Assembly (NCBI GenBank): GCA_964630265.1
Contig: CAZVRW010000015.1
Span: 1 to 63,760, forward strand
Reading direction: 5' to 3'
Length of the DNA: 63,760 nt
Origin: CAZBWP01 sp964630265
GTDB lineage: Bacteria > Pseudomonadota > Alphaproteobacteria > Rhodospirillales > Defluviicoccaceae
Numbering within the stretch: the stretch's first letter is position 1; every line of letters starts with the position of its first letter. Positions 54,533 through 63,760 of this stretch are shown one piece after another. Below the pieces are notes generated by a model. It was not told the DNA's origin. It ran no database searches and saw only the letters and a program-made list of their open reading frames with translations. The translations under genes were made by a program, and so were the position numbers.

Positions 54533-55825
54533 ATGGCATCCCAAGGGTCCGCGCCGCACCGTCCGGTGGTCGTCGGCGCCAATCACCGCTCGAGCGCGCT
54601 CGCCCTTCGCGATCGGCTGTTTGTCGCCGACGAAGATGTGCCGGCGCGGCTTGCGGCGCTGCGCGCGGCCGGCATCGATCAGGCGCTGCTGCTCTCGACG
54701 TGCGACCGCGTGGAGGTGACGGCCGCGGTCGGTGACGTGGACGGCGCGGTTGCGGCGATCACCCACACCCTGGCGGCACACGCGGCTCTGGCGCCCTGCG
54801 AGCTCGCGGGCGAACTCTACGTGCTCCGGGACGGCGCGGCCGTACGGCACCTGTTCGGCGTGGCGGCGTCGCTCGACAGCCAGGTCGTCGGCGAACCGTA
54901 CGTCCTCGGCCAGGTCAAGGAGGGGCACGCGGCGTCGCTCCGGGCCGGCATGGCGGGCGGTGATCTGGACCGGCTGCTGCAGGCCGCCTATGCCGTCGCC
55001 AAGCGGGTGCGAACGGAGACCGACATCGGCCGGCGAGCCGTCTCCATCGCCGCCGCGGCGGTGGAGCGGGCTCACGACGTGCATGGCGACCTCGGCCGCT
55101 GTGCCGTGCTGTTGCTCGGCGCCGGCGACATGGGGGCGATGGTGGTGGACGCGCTCGCGGCCGATGGCATCGGCCGGCTGACCGTGAGCCATCCGTCCGA
55201 GGCGCGGGCGGAGCGGACGGCGCGCGCGCTCGGCTGCCACGTCGCACCCATCGCCGAACTGGCGAGCTCCTTGAGTGCGGCCGACATCGTCGTCGCCGCG
55301 CTCGGCGCGCGGCGCTGCGCGGTGACGAAGGACATGGTCCGGGCCGCCCTCAAACGGCGCCGGAACCGACCAATCTTTCTGATCGACGCCGCGATTCCCG
55401 GCGACATCGACCCGGCGATCGATGACTTGGACGGAGCGTTCCGCTACGGGCTCGACGACCTGGAGCGTGTCGCCCTGGCCGGGCGCGCCCATCGCGAGCA
55501 GGCGGCGGCGGCGGCATGGCGCCTTGTCGATGCGGCGGTGGCCGACTATGTCCGCGCCCGCGAGGAACGCGCCGCGGCACCGGTGTTGGAGGCGCTGCAT
55601 CGCCGCTTCGACGCCGTTCGCCGCGGCGCCCTGGCCGACAGCGGAGGCGATGCCGACAAGGCGACGCGGCTGCTCGTCGGCCGGCTGCTGCACCGGCCGG
55701 CGACGGTGCTGCGCGACCTCGCCAGCGGCGCCCGGGACAATGGCGTCGACCTGGCGGCCGTGGAGCGCGCCCTCGCCGAGGTGTTCGCGCTGTCGGCCGG
55801 TGATGACGGAGACGAAGACAGATGA
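54533..55825 (+). CDS. hemA: glutamyl-tRNA reductase
   Basis: A 430-residue HemA of the C5 pathway, reducing glutamyl-tRNA to glutamate-1-semialdehyde for tetrapyrrole synthesis. The catalytic Cys57 is in LLSTCDRVEV; the usual motif is STCNR, so one residue after the cysteine is Asp in place of Asn. The NADPH domain shows LLLGAGDMGAMVV and the inter-domain DSQVVGEPYVLGQVK and KRVRTETDIGRRAVSIA blocks are present. It starts seven bases after hisS, and its stop overlaps prfA. With hemF this gives two haem genes in the window. Confidence 0.93.
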   Translation: MASQGSAPHRPVVVGANHRSSALALRDRLFVADEDVPARLAALRAAGIDQALLLSTCDRVEVTAAVGDVDGAVAAITHTLAAHAALAPCELAGELYVLRDGAAVRHLFGVAASLDSQVVGEPYVLGQVKEGHAASLRAGMAGGDLDRLLQAAYAVAKRVRTETDIGRRAVSIAAAAVERAHDVHGDLGRCAVLLLGAGDMGAMVVDALAADGIGRLTVSHPSEARAERTARALGCHVAPIAELASSLSAADIVVAALGARRCAVTKDMVRAALKRRRNRPIFLIDAAIPGDIDPAIDDLDGAFRYGLDDLERVALAGRAHREQAAAAAWRLVDAAVADYVRAREERAAAPVLEALHRRFDAVRRGALADSGGDADKATRLLVGRLLHRPATVLRDLASGARDNGVDLAAVERALAEVFALSAGDDGDEDR

Positions 55826-56889
55826 GTCTGGACGAGAAACTGGAACGGGTGGTCGAGCGCCACGCGCTGCTCGCCGGCATGCTGGCGGACGCCGATGTCG
55901 CGGCGTCGGAGGCGTTCGCCCGGCTGTCCAAGGAGTATGCCGAGCTGGGGCCGGTGGTCGAAGCGATCGGCGCCCTGCGGGCGACCGTCGCCGAATGTCG
56001 CGACCTGGAGGCCCTGAGCCGCGACGCTGACCCGCAGGTGGCCGACATGGCGAAGGCGGAACTGCCGGCCGTGCAGGAGCGCCTGCCGACCTTGGAACGC
56101 CAGGTCTGCCTGTTGCTGTTGCCGAAGGATCAGGCGGACACCCGCAACGCCATCCTCGAGGTTCGGGCCGGCACCGGTGGCGAGGAGGCGGCGTTGTTCG
56201 CCGCCGATCTCGTGCGCATGTACCAGCGCTTCGCGGAACGCAACCACTGGCAGGCCGAGATCATGGAGATCAGCGAGACCGGCATCGGCGGCTGCAAGGA
56301 GGCGACGCTGGAGATCCGCGGCCGCAACGTCTTCGCCCGGCTCAAGTTCGAATCCGGTGTCCATCGGGTGCAGCGGGTGCCGGAGACCGAGGCGAGTGGC
56401 CGCATCCACACCTCGGCAGCGACCGTCGCGGTGCTGCCGGAGGCCGAGGAGGTCGACGTGCACATCGACGAACGCGACCTCCGCATCGACGTCTTCCGCG
56501 CCAGCGGACCGGGCGGTCAGTCGGTCAACACCACCGACAGCGCGGTGCGCATCACCCACCTGCCCAGCGGCATCGTCGTCTCGCAGCAGGACGAGAAGTC
56601 GCAGCACAAGAACCGGGCGAAGGCTTTGAAGATTCTGCGCGCCCGCCTGTTCGAGGCGGAGCGGAGCCGGGCCGCGGCGGAACGCGCGGCGACCCGCAAG
56701 GGCCAGATCGGCTCGGGCGACCGCTCGGAACGCATCCGCACCTACAACTTCCCGCAGGGCCGCGTCACCGATCACCGCATCGGCCTGACGCTGTACAAGC
56801 TGGACCGGGTCATCGACGGCGAGTTGGACGAACTGATCGACGCGCTCACCGCCGAGGACGAGGCGAGCCGCCTGGCGGAGGCGGAATGA
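55822..56889 (+). CDS. prfA: peptide chain release factor 1
   Basis: A 355-residue release factor RF1 reading UAA and UAG. The peptidyl hydrolase motif GGQ is in RASGPGGQSVNTTDSAVRIT, and the C-terminal RIRTYNFPQGRVTDHRIGLT signature is present. In the anticodon-like loop the PET motif of RF1 is at VPETEASGRIHTS. The overlapping ATGA couples it to hemA upstream and to prmC downstream, whose product methylates the GGQ glutamine. Confidence 0.97.
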   Translation: MSLDEKLERVVERHALLAGMLADADVAASEAFARLSKEYAELGPVVEAIGALRATVAECRDLEALSRDADPQVADMAKAELPAVQERLPTLERQVCLLLLPKDQADTRNAILEVRAGTGGEEAALFAADLVRMYQRFAERNHWQAEIMEISETGIGGCKEATLEIRGRNVFARLKFESGVHRVQRVPETEASGRIHTSAATVAVLPEAEEVDVHIDERDLRIDVFRASGPGGQSVNTTDSAVRITHLPSGIVVSQQDEKSQHKNRAKALKILRARLFEAERSRAAAERAATRKGQIGSGDRSERIRTYNFPQGRVTDHRIGLTLYKLDRVIDGELDELIDALTAEDEASRLAEAE

Positions 56890-57740
56890 GCGACGCCGAA
56901 ACGCTGGGCGACGCCGTTGCCGCCGCCGCCCGGCGGCTGGCGGCGGCCGGCATCGCCGATGCGCGGCGCGAGGCGCGGCACTTGGCCGCCGCCGCCGTCG
57001 GCCGGCCGGCGGCCAGCGTCTTCGCCCATCCGGAGTGGCCGATCAGTGCCGCCGACCGGCAGCAACTGCAGCGGCTGACGGCGCGCCGCCTCGACCGCGA
57101 GCCCCTGGCCTACGTGCTCGGCGTCAAGGAGTTCTGGAGCCTGCCGCTGGCGGTGACGCCGGCGACGCTGACGCCACGGCCGGAAACCGAAACGCTCGTC
57201 GCGGCGGCGCTGGATCGTCTGCCCGCCGATGGGCGTCCGGTACGCCTGCTCGACCTGGGGACCGGCAGCGGCTGCCTGCTGCTGGCCGTCCTGGCCGAAC
57301 GGCCGGCGGCGTTCGGCATCGGTGTCGACCGCTCGGCGGCGGCGGTCCACGTTGCCCGCGCCAATGCCGACAGCCTCGGCCTCACGGACCGGGCGGCCTT
57401 CGTCGTCGGCGACTGGCTGACGCCCATCGGCGGGCGCGTCGACCTGGTCGTGGCCAATCCGCCCTATGTCGCCGACGCCGACATCGATGGGCTGGCGCCG
57501 GAGATCGCGCGGCACGAGCCGCGGCTGGCGCTGGCCGGCGGCCTCGACGGGCTCGACGCCTACCGGGCAATTCTTCCGGCAATCCACAGGATTCTCACCC
57601 TCTCGGGGGTGGCGATTTTCGAGGTCGGCGACGGTCAGGCCGCCGCCGTCGCCGAACTGGCCCGCGCCGCGCGGCTGCAACTCGTTGAAACGCGCCGCGA
57701 TCTTGCCGGCATGGTCCGCAGCGTGACGGTCGCCCGCTAG
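56886..57740 (+). CDS. prmC: release factor glutamine methyltransferase
   Basis: A 284-residue N5-glutamine methyltransferase that modifies the GGQ glutamine of release factors. The SAM loop is LLDLGTGSGCLLLAVL and the catalytic motif is VVANPPYVADAD. The N-terminal helical domain carries substrate-recognition elements such as REPLAYVLGVKEFWSLPL. It is coupled to prfA by a four-base overlap, the normal partnership. Confidence 0.96.
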   Translation: MSDAETLGDAVAAAARRLAAAGIADARREARHLAAAAVGRPAASVFAHPEWPISAADRQQLQRLTARRLDREPLAYVLGVKEFWSLPLAVTPATLTPRPETETLVAAALDRLPADGRPVRLLDLGTGSGCLLLAVLAERPAAFGIGVDRSAAAVHVARANADSLGLTDRAAFVVGDWLTPIGGRVDLVVANPPYVADADIDGLAPEIARHEPRLALAGGLDGLDAYRAILPAIHRILTLSGVAIFEVGDGQAAAVAELARAARLQLVETRRDLAGMVRSVTVAR

Positions 57741-57801
57741 GCCAGTGCACCCCTTAAGCCGGTACGCCCCTTTAGCCAGTACACCCGCTAAGCCGGTGCA
57801 G
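57741..57801 (+). repeat. 17-bp imperfect tandem repeat, 3.6 copies
   Basis: Directly after the prmC stop, units begin at 57741, 57758, 57775 and 57792 (partial). Each begins GCCRGT and ends in a TTAA, TTTA or CTAA-like tail, so the units alternate GCCAGT and GCCGGT. They contain in-frame stops and look non-coding. Confidence 0.85.
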
Positions 57802-57804
57802 TGG

Positions 57805-57828
57805 AAAAAAAAAGCTTGGAAACCAAGC
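57805..57828 (-). terminator. leftward Rho-independent terminator without an annotated gene
   Basis: On the minus strand a GCTTGG-TTT-CCAAGC hairpin is followed at once by nine T residues, the clearest intrinsic terminator of this region. It faces leftward, yet no minus-strand gene lies between it and the TetR gene 1.2 kb away. On the plus strand no T-run follows. It implies a leftward transcript ending here, possibly a small RNA. Confidence 0.8.
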
Positions 57829-58015
57829 GCCTCCAGACTAGCTTATCAGCGCATGTCGGGTTCGACCGCGGACTGGCGACCGACGCACTGAAACAGCAAC
57901 CAACCAAGAGTCCCATCGGCGGTCAGTTGATGACCGCTTTGCCCCGGTGGCCTGCGTCCAAGGCGCCGATGGTGGCGCACGGTGGAGACGCTGGCAGCTG
58001 GTGCCCAGGGGTGCT
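57829..58015 (-). ncRNA. candidate leftward small RNA
   Basis: The non-coding region upstream of the terminator at 57805-57828 contains a second perfect hairpin on the minus strand, GCGGTCA-TCAAC-TGACCGC at 57920-57938. No protein frame of quality is seen. A promoter was not identified and no known RNA family was recognised. It may instead be the 5' leader of the DUF4167 gene read from the other strand. Confidence 0.35.
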
Positions 58016-58360
58016 ATGAAACACACGATGAATACAAGACGACCGCGTAACCGCGGAAACGGTAAGCGTCATCCCGGTTCCCGGACGCAGACATTCGAAA
58101 GCAACGGTCCCGAGGGCAAGATCCGCGGGACGGCGCAACAAGTGCTTGATCGATATTTGGCACTGGGCCGGGATGCGTCCTCGGCCGGCGACATCATCGC
58201 CGCGGAAAGCTTCTTTCAATACGCCGAACACTACTATCGAGTGATGCACGGCGACGGATTCGGCGGCCCTCGTCCGCGGCAGCCCGCCTCCGACGAGGCG
58301 CCGGCCGATACCGAGTCCGCCGACGAAGCCGCGGGCGAAGTCGAAGCCGTCGGCTACTGA
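58016..58360 (+). CDS. DUF4167 domain-containing protein
   Basis: A 114-residue protein of the DUF4167 family, common downstream of prmC in alphaproteobacteria. The N-terminus is basic and disordered (arginine/asparagine-rich), then the conserved RTQTFESNGPEGKIRGTAQQ block and LGRDASSAGDIIAAESFFQYAEHYYRV. The acidic C-tail is low complexity. The basic N-terminus suggests RNA binding, but no function is known. The ATG at 58016 has AGGGG upstream; a second ATG 12 bases on is possible. Confidence 0.85.
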   Translation: MKHTMNTRRPRNRGNGKRHPGSRTQTFESNGPEGKIRGTAQQVLDRYLALGRDASSAGDIIAAESFFQYAEHYYRVMHGDGFGGPRPRQPASDEAPADTESADEAAGEVEAVGY

Positions 58361-58484
58361 CCGATCGGTTTGGAGCGTCCCACGAACGTCTTGTTGGCTG
58401 AGCGTGACACGCGTTGTCCGTGGTGTGGGCATTCCGCACGAAAGGCCGCGCGGGAGTGCGCGGCACAAATGAGGGGGCGACCGC

Positions 58485-58955
58485 GTGACGAAGGGTGGCT
58501 GGCGATTCGCGACGCTTGGTCTCGTCGCGGCCATGGCGGCCGGGGCGCTTGCGGCGGACGCCCTCGCCCAGGATGGCGTCCGCTTCGCCGACGCAGCGAC
58601 GACGGCGGACTGGCTGGACCGGGCCCTGCGCGTGGTCACGGGCGCCATCGAATTCGGCGGGATCACGGTCATCGTCATTGGCGCGCTGGTGGCGACGATC
58701 ACCTACCTGCGGCGCCGGATCGGCGGGCTCGGCGGTGACGCCGCGTATCGCGAGTTCCGCTGCGGCCTCGGCCGGTCGATCCTGCTGGGACTGGAGTTTC
58801 TCGTCGCCGCCGACATCATCGCCACCGTGGCGATCGAGCCGAGCCTCAACAGCGTCGCCATTCTGGCCGGAATCGTGCTGATCCGAACCTTCCTCAGCAT
58901 CGCCTTGGAAGTCGAGATCGAGGGACGCTGGCCCTGGCAGAACAAGCCGGGCTGA
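58485..58955 (+). CDS. DUF1622 membrane protein
   Basis: A 156-residue membrane protein of the DUF1622 family. A signal-like N-terminus (residues 1-29) ends near LAQD, followed by three further hydrophobic segments (about 48-70, 95-115, 122-140) and conserved RRRIGGLGGDAAYREFRCGLGRSILLGLEFLVAADII. No biochemical role is known. It stands alone; a 13-base near-repeat (GGCGCTGATC) lies about 60 bases after its stop. Confidence 0.8.
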   Translation: MTKGGWRFATLGLVAAMAAGALAADALAQDGVRFADAATTADWLDRALRVVTGAIEFGGITVIVIGALVATITYLRRRIGGLGGDAAYREFRCGLGRSILLGLEFLVAADIIATVAIEPSLNSVAILAGIVLIRTFLSIALEVEIEGRWPWQNKPG

Positions 58956-59082
58956 CCGGAGGCCGGAAGCGGCGCGCGCGACCTGGGAAGGCAGCGCCGG
59001 GCGCTGATCTCTGGCGCTGATCCCTGGCGCAGGTCCAACACCCGGCCGCAAGCCCTCGGCACGCCGCCGACGGTAGCCGTCC

Positions 59083-59670
59083 TCAGACCCCGGCGGCCTT
59101 GATCAGCCCCTTGGCGATGCGCCTTGCCCGCCGTGCCGCCTTCGCGTCGCCCGCGACGTGCATCGCCACCGTCGCGCCGTCGACCAGCATCAGCAGTTGG
59201 CCGGCGAGGTCGTCCGGATCCTCGGCGCCGGCATCCGCGGCAAGCTCGCGGAGATACGCCCGCATCGCCGCCTTGTGCTCGGCCGCGGCACGGTGGACAG
59301 GGTCGTTCGCATCGCCGTATTCGGCGGCGGCGTTGATGAACGGGCAGCCCTGGAAGCCGGGTGCAGCGAACCACTCCTCGAGGGCGCTGAACACCGCGAT
59401 CAGGCGCTTCTTCGGCGACCGCGCGGCGCGCTCGACGGCGGCGCCGAACCACACCCGGAAGCGCTCGTCGCGCCGCATCAGCGCCGCTACGATCAGGTCG
59501 TCCTTGGAACGGAAGTGCTTGTAAAGGGTCATCTTGGCGACGCCGGCTTCCGCCAGGATGCGGTCGATGCCGGTGGCGTGGAAGCCATGCCGATAGAACA
59601 GGTCGAGCGCCGTCTCGACCAGTTCGTCGCGACGGGACGTTCGCTTTGACTCGACCTCGGCAACCACCAT
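59083..59670 (-). CDS. TetR/AcrR family regulator
   Basis: A 195-residue TetR-type regulator. The helix-turn-helix (about 15-60) has ALDLFYRHGFHATGIDRILAEAGVAKMTLYKHF, typical of the family. The C-terminal ligand domain has the CPF motif (GCPFINAAAEYGD) also seen in TetR_C_16-like members, with a possible sensing cysteine. The start is at the first ATG of the conserved N-terminus; the frame continues upstream. It is 80 bases from the end of the ABC-F gene, which is transcribed in the same direction. Confidence 0.85.
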   Translation of the reverse strand: MVVAEVESKRTSRRDELVETALDLFYRHGFHATGIDRILAEAGVAKMTLYKHFRSKDDLIVAALMRRDERFRVWFGAAVERAARSPKKRLIAVFSALEEWFAAPGFQGCPFINAAAEYGDANDPVHRAAAEHKAAMRAYLRELAADAGAEDPDDLAGQLLMLVDGATVAMHVAGDAKAARRARRIAKGLIKAAGV

Positions 59671-59750
59671 GGCACAGCCTCCCGAGGCCGCAACATACAT
59701 ACTATTCGGTCTCTCGCAAGCTTTTTCCGCCGAGGCGTGGCGCCGTGCGC

Positions 59751-61667
<1,917 letters not shown>

Positions 61668-61677
61668 CTGCCGACCC

Positions 61678-62946
61678 TCAACCGTGCGTCCGGAGGACCA
61701 TCTTGCCGAGGCCGTTCATCACCTGGAACAGGGCGACGAACTGCCCGGCGAATTCGGCGGCGGACACCGGCCGAACGGCCGCCGCGATCTCGGCGTGGAT
61801 CTCGGCGAGCGTCCGCCGACCGTCGGCGCGGCGCAGCATGGCCGCCGCCAGTTCCGGCAGCGGCCGCTTGCAGACCACCCCTTCCACCGTCGCCGACATG
61901 CCGAGACCGGGCTGCACGTCGCCGGTGATCGGCGAGGCGTCGAAATCCAGCAGCACCGGCACCGCCGCCGGATCGCGTGGATCGGGCAGCGTCACCGGGT
62001 TATCGGCCCTGACGGTGTAGAAGATGTGCTTCCTGAGCGAGCCGGCGAGCAGTTCGGCGAAGGCGGCGCGCCCGGCGTCGTCGAGCCGGTCGAGGCGGGC
62101 GGCGAGCGCCGGATCGCTCAGCATCATCGCCGGGTCATAGAGCGCCGGCGGCACGAACGACACCAGCCGGAGGCCAGCGCCGGCCAGAAGCTCCAGGATC
62201 TCCGGCACGCGGAAGGCGCGATCGCGGGCATGCAGGAACAGATCGAACAGGTGCGCATCCTCGCCGGTGAAATGATCGGCGACATAAGGGTTGCGGTGCA
62301 GCAGGTTACCCTCGGGTAGGCCGGCCAGCAGCCGCCGCGTGAGGTTGAGGCGGACCGGCGCCGGATCCCGCTCGGCCGGCGCGATCAGCCGCAGCATCTC
62401 CTGCATCTCGTAGACGCCGGAGCGGCCGACGGTGCCGTAGAGCATGAGCCCGAGGCCGCCGTCGTCGGCCAGCACGGCGACCAGCGACCGCAGCCCGGCC
62501 AGCGGATCGTCCAAGTGGTGCAGCACGCCGCAACAGTCGATGTAGTCGAACGGCCCGAGGCCGCTGGCCGCCAAGTCCAGCAGCGAAGCCTGGGTGAAGC
62601 GGATGTTGGCGAGGCCGCGGGCGGCGGCCCGCGCCTCGGCGACGGCGCGCGCGGCGGCCGAGAGATCGAGATAGACCACCTCCGACCGGGCGCCGTCGTC
62701 CACCCCGCGCGCGGCGTCCCAATCGGCGAGTTGCTGCGCCAGCATGATCGTCGCATCGCCGGTGCCGCCGCCGGCGACCAGCGCCCGGAACGGCCGACCA
62801 CCCGCGCATCGGCCGCCGAAGACGTAGTGCACCACCTCGGCGAACTGGCTGGGCGAGCCGGTAATCAGCCGCAACGCCTCGTCCGCGGGGTCGCGCGGCG
62901 GATAGGGATAGGCCTCGTACTGATCGCGAACGAACGCTTCGGACAT
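61678..62946 (-). CDS. class I SAM-dependent methyltransferase
   Basis: A 422-residue protein. The N-terminus DQYEAYPYPPRDPADEAL is typical of a bacterial methyltransferase group with this lead motif. The SAM site is LVAGGGTGDATIMLAQQL, with an acidic strand-end VVYLDLS, and the post-motif CCGVLHHLDDP follows (about 150-160). The C-terminal 200 residues form an accessory domain without a clear name. The substrate is unknown. The ATG at 62946 begins the conserved sequence; the open frame reaches 63237 but is non-coding in character. It heads an operon with the ABC-F gene. Confidence 0.85.
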   Translation of the reverse strand: MSEAFVRDQYEAYPYPPRDPADEALRLITGSPSQFAEVVHYVFGGRCAGGRPFRALVAGGGTGDATIMLAQQLADWDAARGVDDGARSEVVYLDLSAAARAVAEARAAARGLANIRFTQASLLDLAASGLGPFDYIDCCGVLHHLDDPLAGLRSLVAVLADDGGLGLMLYGTVGRSGVYEMQEMLRLIAPAERDPAPVRLNLTRRLLAGLPEGNLLHRNPYVADHFTGEDAHLFDLFLHARDRAFRVPEILELLAGAGLRLVSFVPPALYDPAMMLSDPALAARLDRLDDAGRAAFAELLAGSLRKHIFYTVRADNPVTLPDPRDPAAVPVLLDFDASPITGDVQPGLGMSATVEGVVCKRPLPELAAAMLRRADGRRTLAEIHAEIAAAVRPVSAAEFAGQFVALFQVMNGLGKMVLRTHG

Positions 62947-63270
62947 GACGACGCCACTATGCCGCAAACCCGCGCGGATGTCGCGCGCTTGCCGCTGCAA
63001 GCACGATGTAGGGCGGTTTTTGCCGGGTCCGTTTCGCTTAAGATGTTGTAAAGATTGAAAACATGGGGGTTTGCGCGTCGAAATGTCGGATAATGTCGGA
63101 AAAAGTAGGAAAATGTATGCCAGCGGCGCTGGCGGCGGGCACGGGGGGCGGCAGACCAGCGCGCCGTCGCGCGTCCGGCAGAGAGCGCAGATACCGACAT
63201 GGCCGCCTGCGTCAAGCCGGCGGCCGCGAACCCGCACCGCTAATTCATGACGCGGAGGATCGCGCGTGTT
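62947..63270. other. gene-free upstream region with phased 10-bp repeats
   Basis: 324 bases upstream of the methyltransferase. The part 63005-63120 is AT-rich and contains a 10-bp repeat at 63081-63120; the leftward promoter should be here. The rest (63121-63270) is GC-rich with no gene that I accept. Confidence 0.45.
63081..63120. repeat. 10-bp direct repeat, about 3.5 copies
   Basis: Four adjacent 10-base blocks, AAATGTCGGA, TAATGTCGGA, AAAAGTAGGA and AAATGTATGC. The first two differ by one base, and the A-tracts recur at about one DNA turn. They lie about 140-170 bases upstream of the methyltransferase start. Confidence 0.7.
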
Positions 63271-63465
63271 TCATGGGGTGAGTCCGCCGGCTGTCGGTCG
63301 AGATCTGCGGCGGAAACCCGTTGGGCCGAGGCAAAGCACACCGGCCGCCATTAGCGATAGCAGAATAACGGACACAGCGAATTTTTCCGCTTGCAAGTCA
63401 CGCATCCGCTGTCCGATGCCAAAAAAATTCTTTTTCGATGACATATTGTTCCAATAGAGCGTCAT
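63271..63465 (-). CDS. hypothetical small membrane protein
   Basis: A possible 64-residue protein with one hydrophobic segment (about residues 29-47) between charged ends. Its first 23 codons overlap the end of the gene upstream; starting at a second ATG (63444) shortens this. The composition is AT-rich like the neighbouring gene. No family is recognised, and it may be a chance frame. Confidence 0.35.
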   Translation of the reverse strand: MTLYWNNMSSKKNFFGIGQRMRDLQAEKFAVSVILLSLMAAGVLCLGPTGFRRRSRPTAGGLTP

Positions 63466-63760
63466 CTATCTCGATAACTGCTGACAATAAGTTGTGCAAG
63501 CTTGCAGAAGGGCTATGAATATATGACTTCGGGCATGCAAGCCCACAAACGGGAGATATAAGCAAATCAAAAGTATCTTCTACGAAGCCAAGAAGATTCA
63601 TGCAATCAGCATATGTTGCCCTTTCTGTTCCTATCGTCGTCACGTCCTCGTTGTGTGCAACTTCTTTGTCTGCGAGCCGTCGAACGCGATCAAGTGCCAG
63701 ATCCAATTCCCGCTTGGGGTTGTTCTGGACTTTGGGCGTTTCCTGATACAAAACATCTAG
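63398..63760 (-). CDS. 5'-truncated AbiU2/HEPN-like protein (partial)
   Basis: A protein running off the right edge: the frame stays open to the last base, and no good start is seen inside the window (only a TTG at 63751). At least 120 residues are present. The helical segment RRLADKEVAHNED with a following VEDTFDLL helix is faintly like HEPN-type AbiU2 proteins of phage defence, but the RX4-6H catalytic motif is not visible. Codon and base composition differ sharply from the rest of the window, suggesting transfer. Family assignment is tentative. Confidence 0.5.
   Translation of the reverse strand, partial: LDVLYQETPKVQNNPKRELDLALDRVRRLADKEVAHNEDVTTIGTERATYADCMNLLGFVEDTFDLLISPVCGLACPKSYIHSPSASLHNLLSAVIEIDDALLEQYVIEKEFFWHRTADA

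Overview
The window is GC-rich, gene-dense chromosomal DNA from an alphaproteobacterium, most likely of the Rhodospirillales type. Supporting signs are a complete cytochrome bc1 operon, a DUF2336 protein, DUF4167 and DUF1178 proteins, long-form hisG, oxygen-dependent hemF, and a housekeeping run lysC - ptsP - RodZ-like - ispG - hisS - hemA - prfA - prmC - DUF4167. The species cannot be fixed from the sequence. No tRNA, rRNA, CRISPR array, transposase or integrase was seen.

Layout. 0-4.1 kb: small hypotheticals, an alpha/beta hydrolase, an iron-sulfur uracil-DNA-glycosylase-like gene coupled to an ABC-2 permease, and recX-arsC. 4.3-8.4 kb: a sugar-phosphate operon of beta-phosphoglucomutase, trehalose-phosphatase and a GH65 phosphorylase. 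8.4-11.4 kb: hybrid histidine kinase plus OmpR-type regulator. 11.4-14.2 kb: YIP1-like membrane protein and a DUF4212/ActP-type Na+ symporter pair. 14.4-15.8 kb: hemF and trmL. 16-18.6 kb: petABC with a clear terminator. 18.7-20.1 kb: a small cytochrome c divergent from a Crp/Fnr regulator. 20.5-26 kb: two PEP-CTERM proteins flank trpE and ppiD; the first has an excellent sigma-54 promoter match. 26.5-30.6 kb: two tandem GGDEF-EAL proteins, the first with a degenerate EAL site. 30.6-31.7 kb: a JmjC/cupin protein. 31.7-38.5 kb: two large repeat-rich surface-type proteins. 38.9-41.4 kb: DUF2336 protein and an output-less PAS-GAF-PAS sensor. 41.4-44.1 kb: hexapeptide protein, hisG and a LuxR regulator. 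44.3-58.4 kb: the housekeeping block. 58.5-63 kb: DUF1622, TetR, ABC-F ATPase and a methyltransferase. The last 0.5 kb falls sharply in GC and holds a 5'-truncated gene that may open an accessory region.

Themes. Cell-surface biology dominates the accessory parts: two PEP-CTERM proteins, two modular repeat proteins, two c-di-GMP proteins and several PAS sensors, which together suggest control of aggregation or biofilm matrix. The most distinctive metabolic unit is pgmB-otsB-GH65, whose gene order matches the domain order recalled for a fused mycobacterial protein (Rv2006). It could support trehalose metabolism without OtsA.
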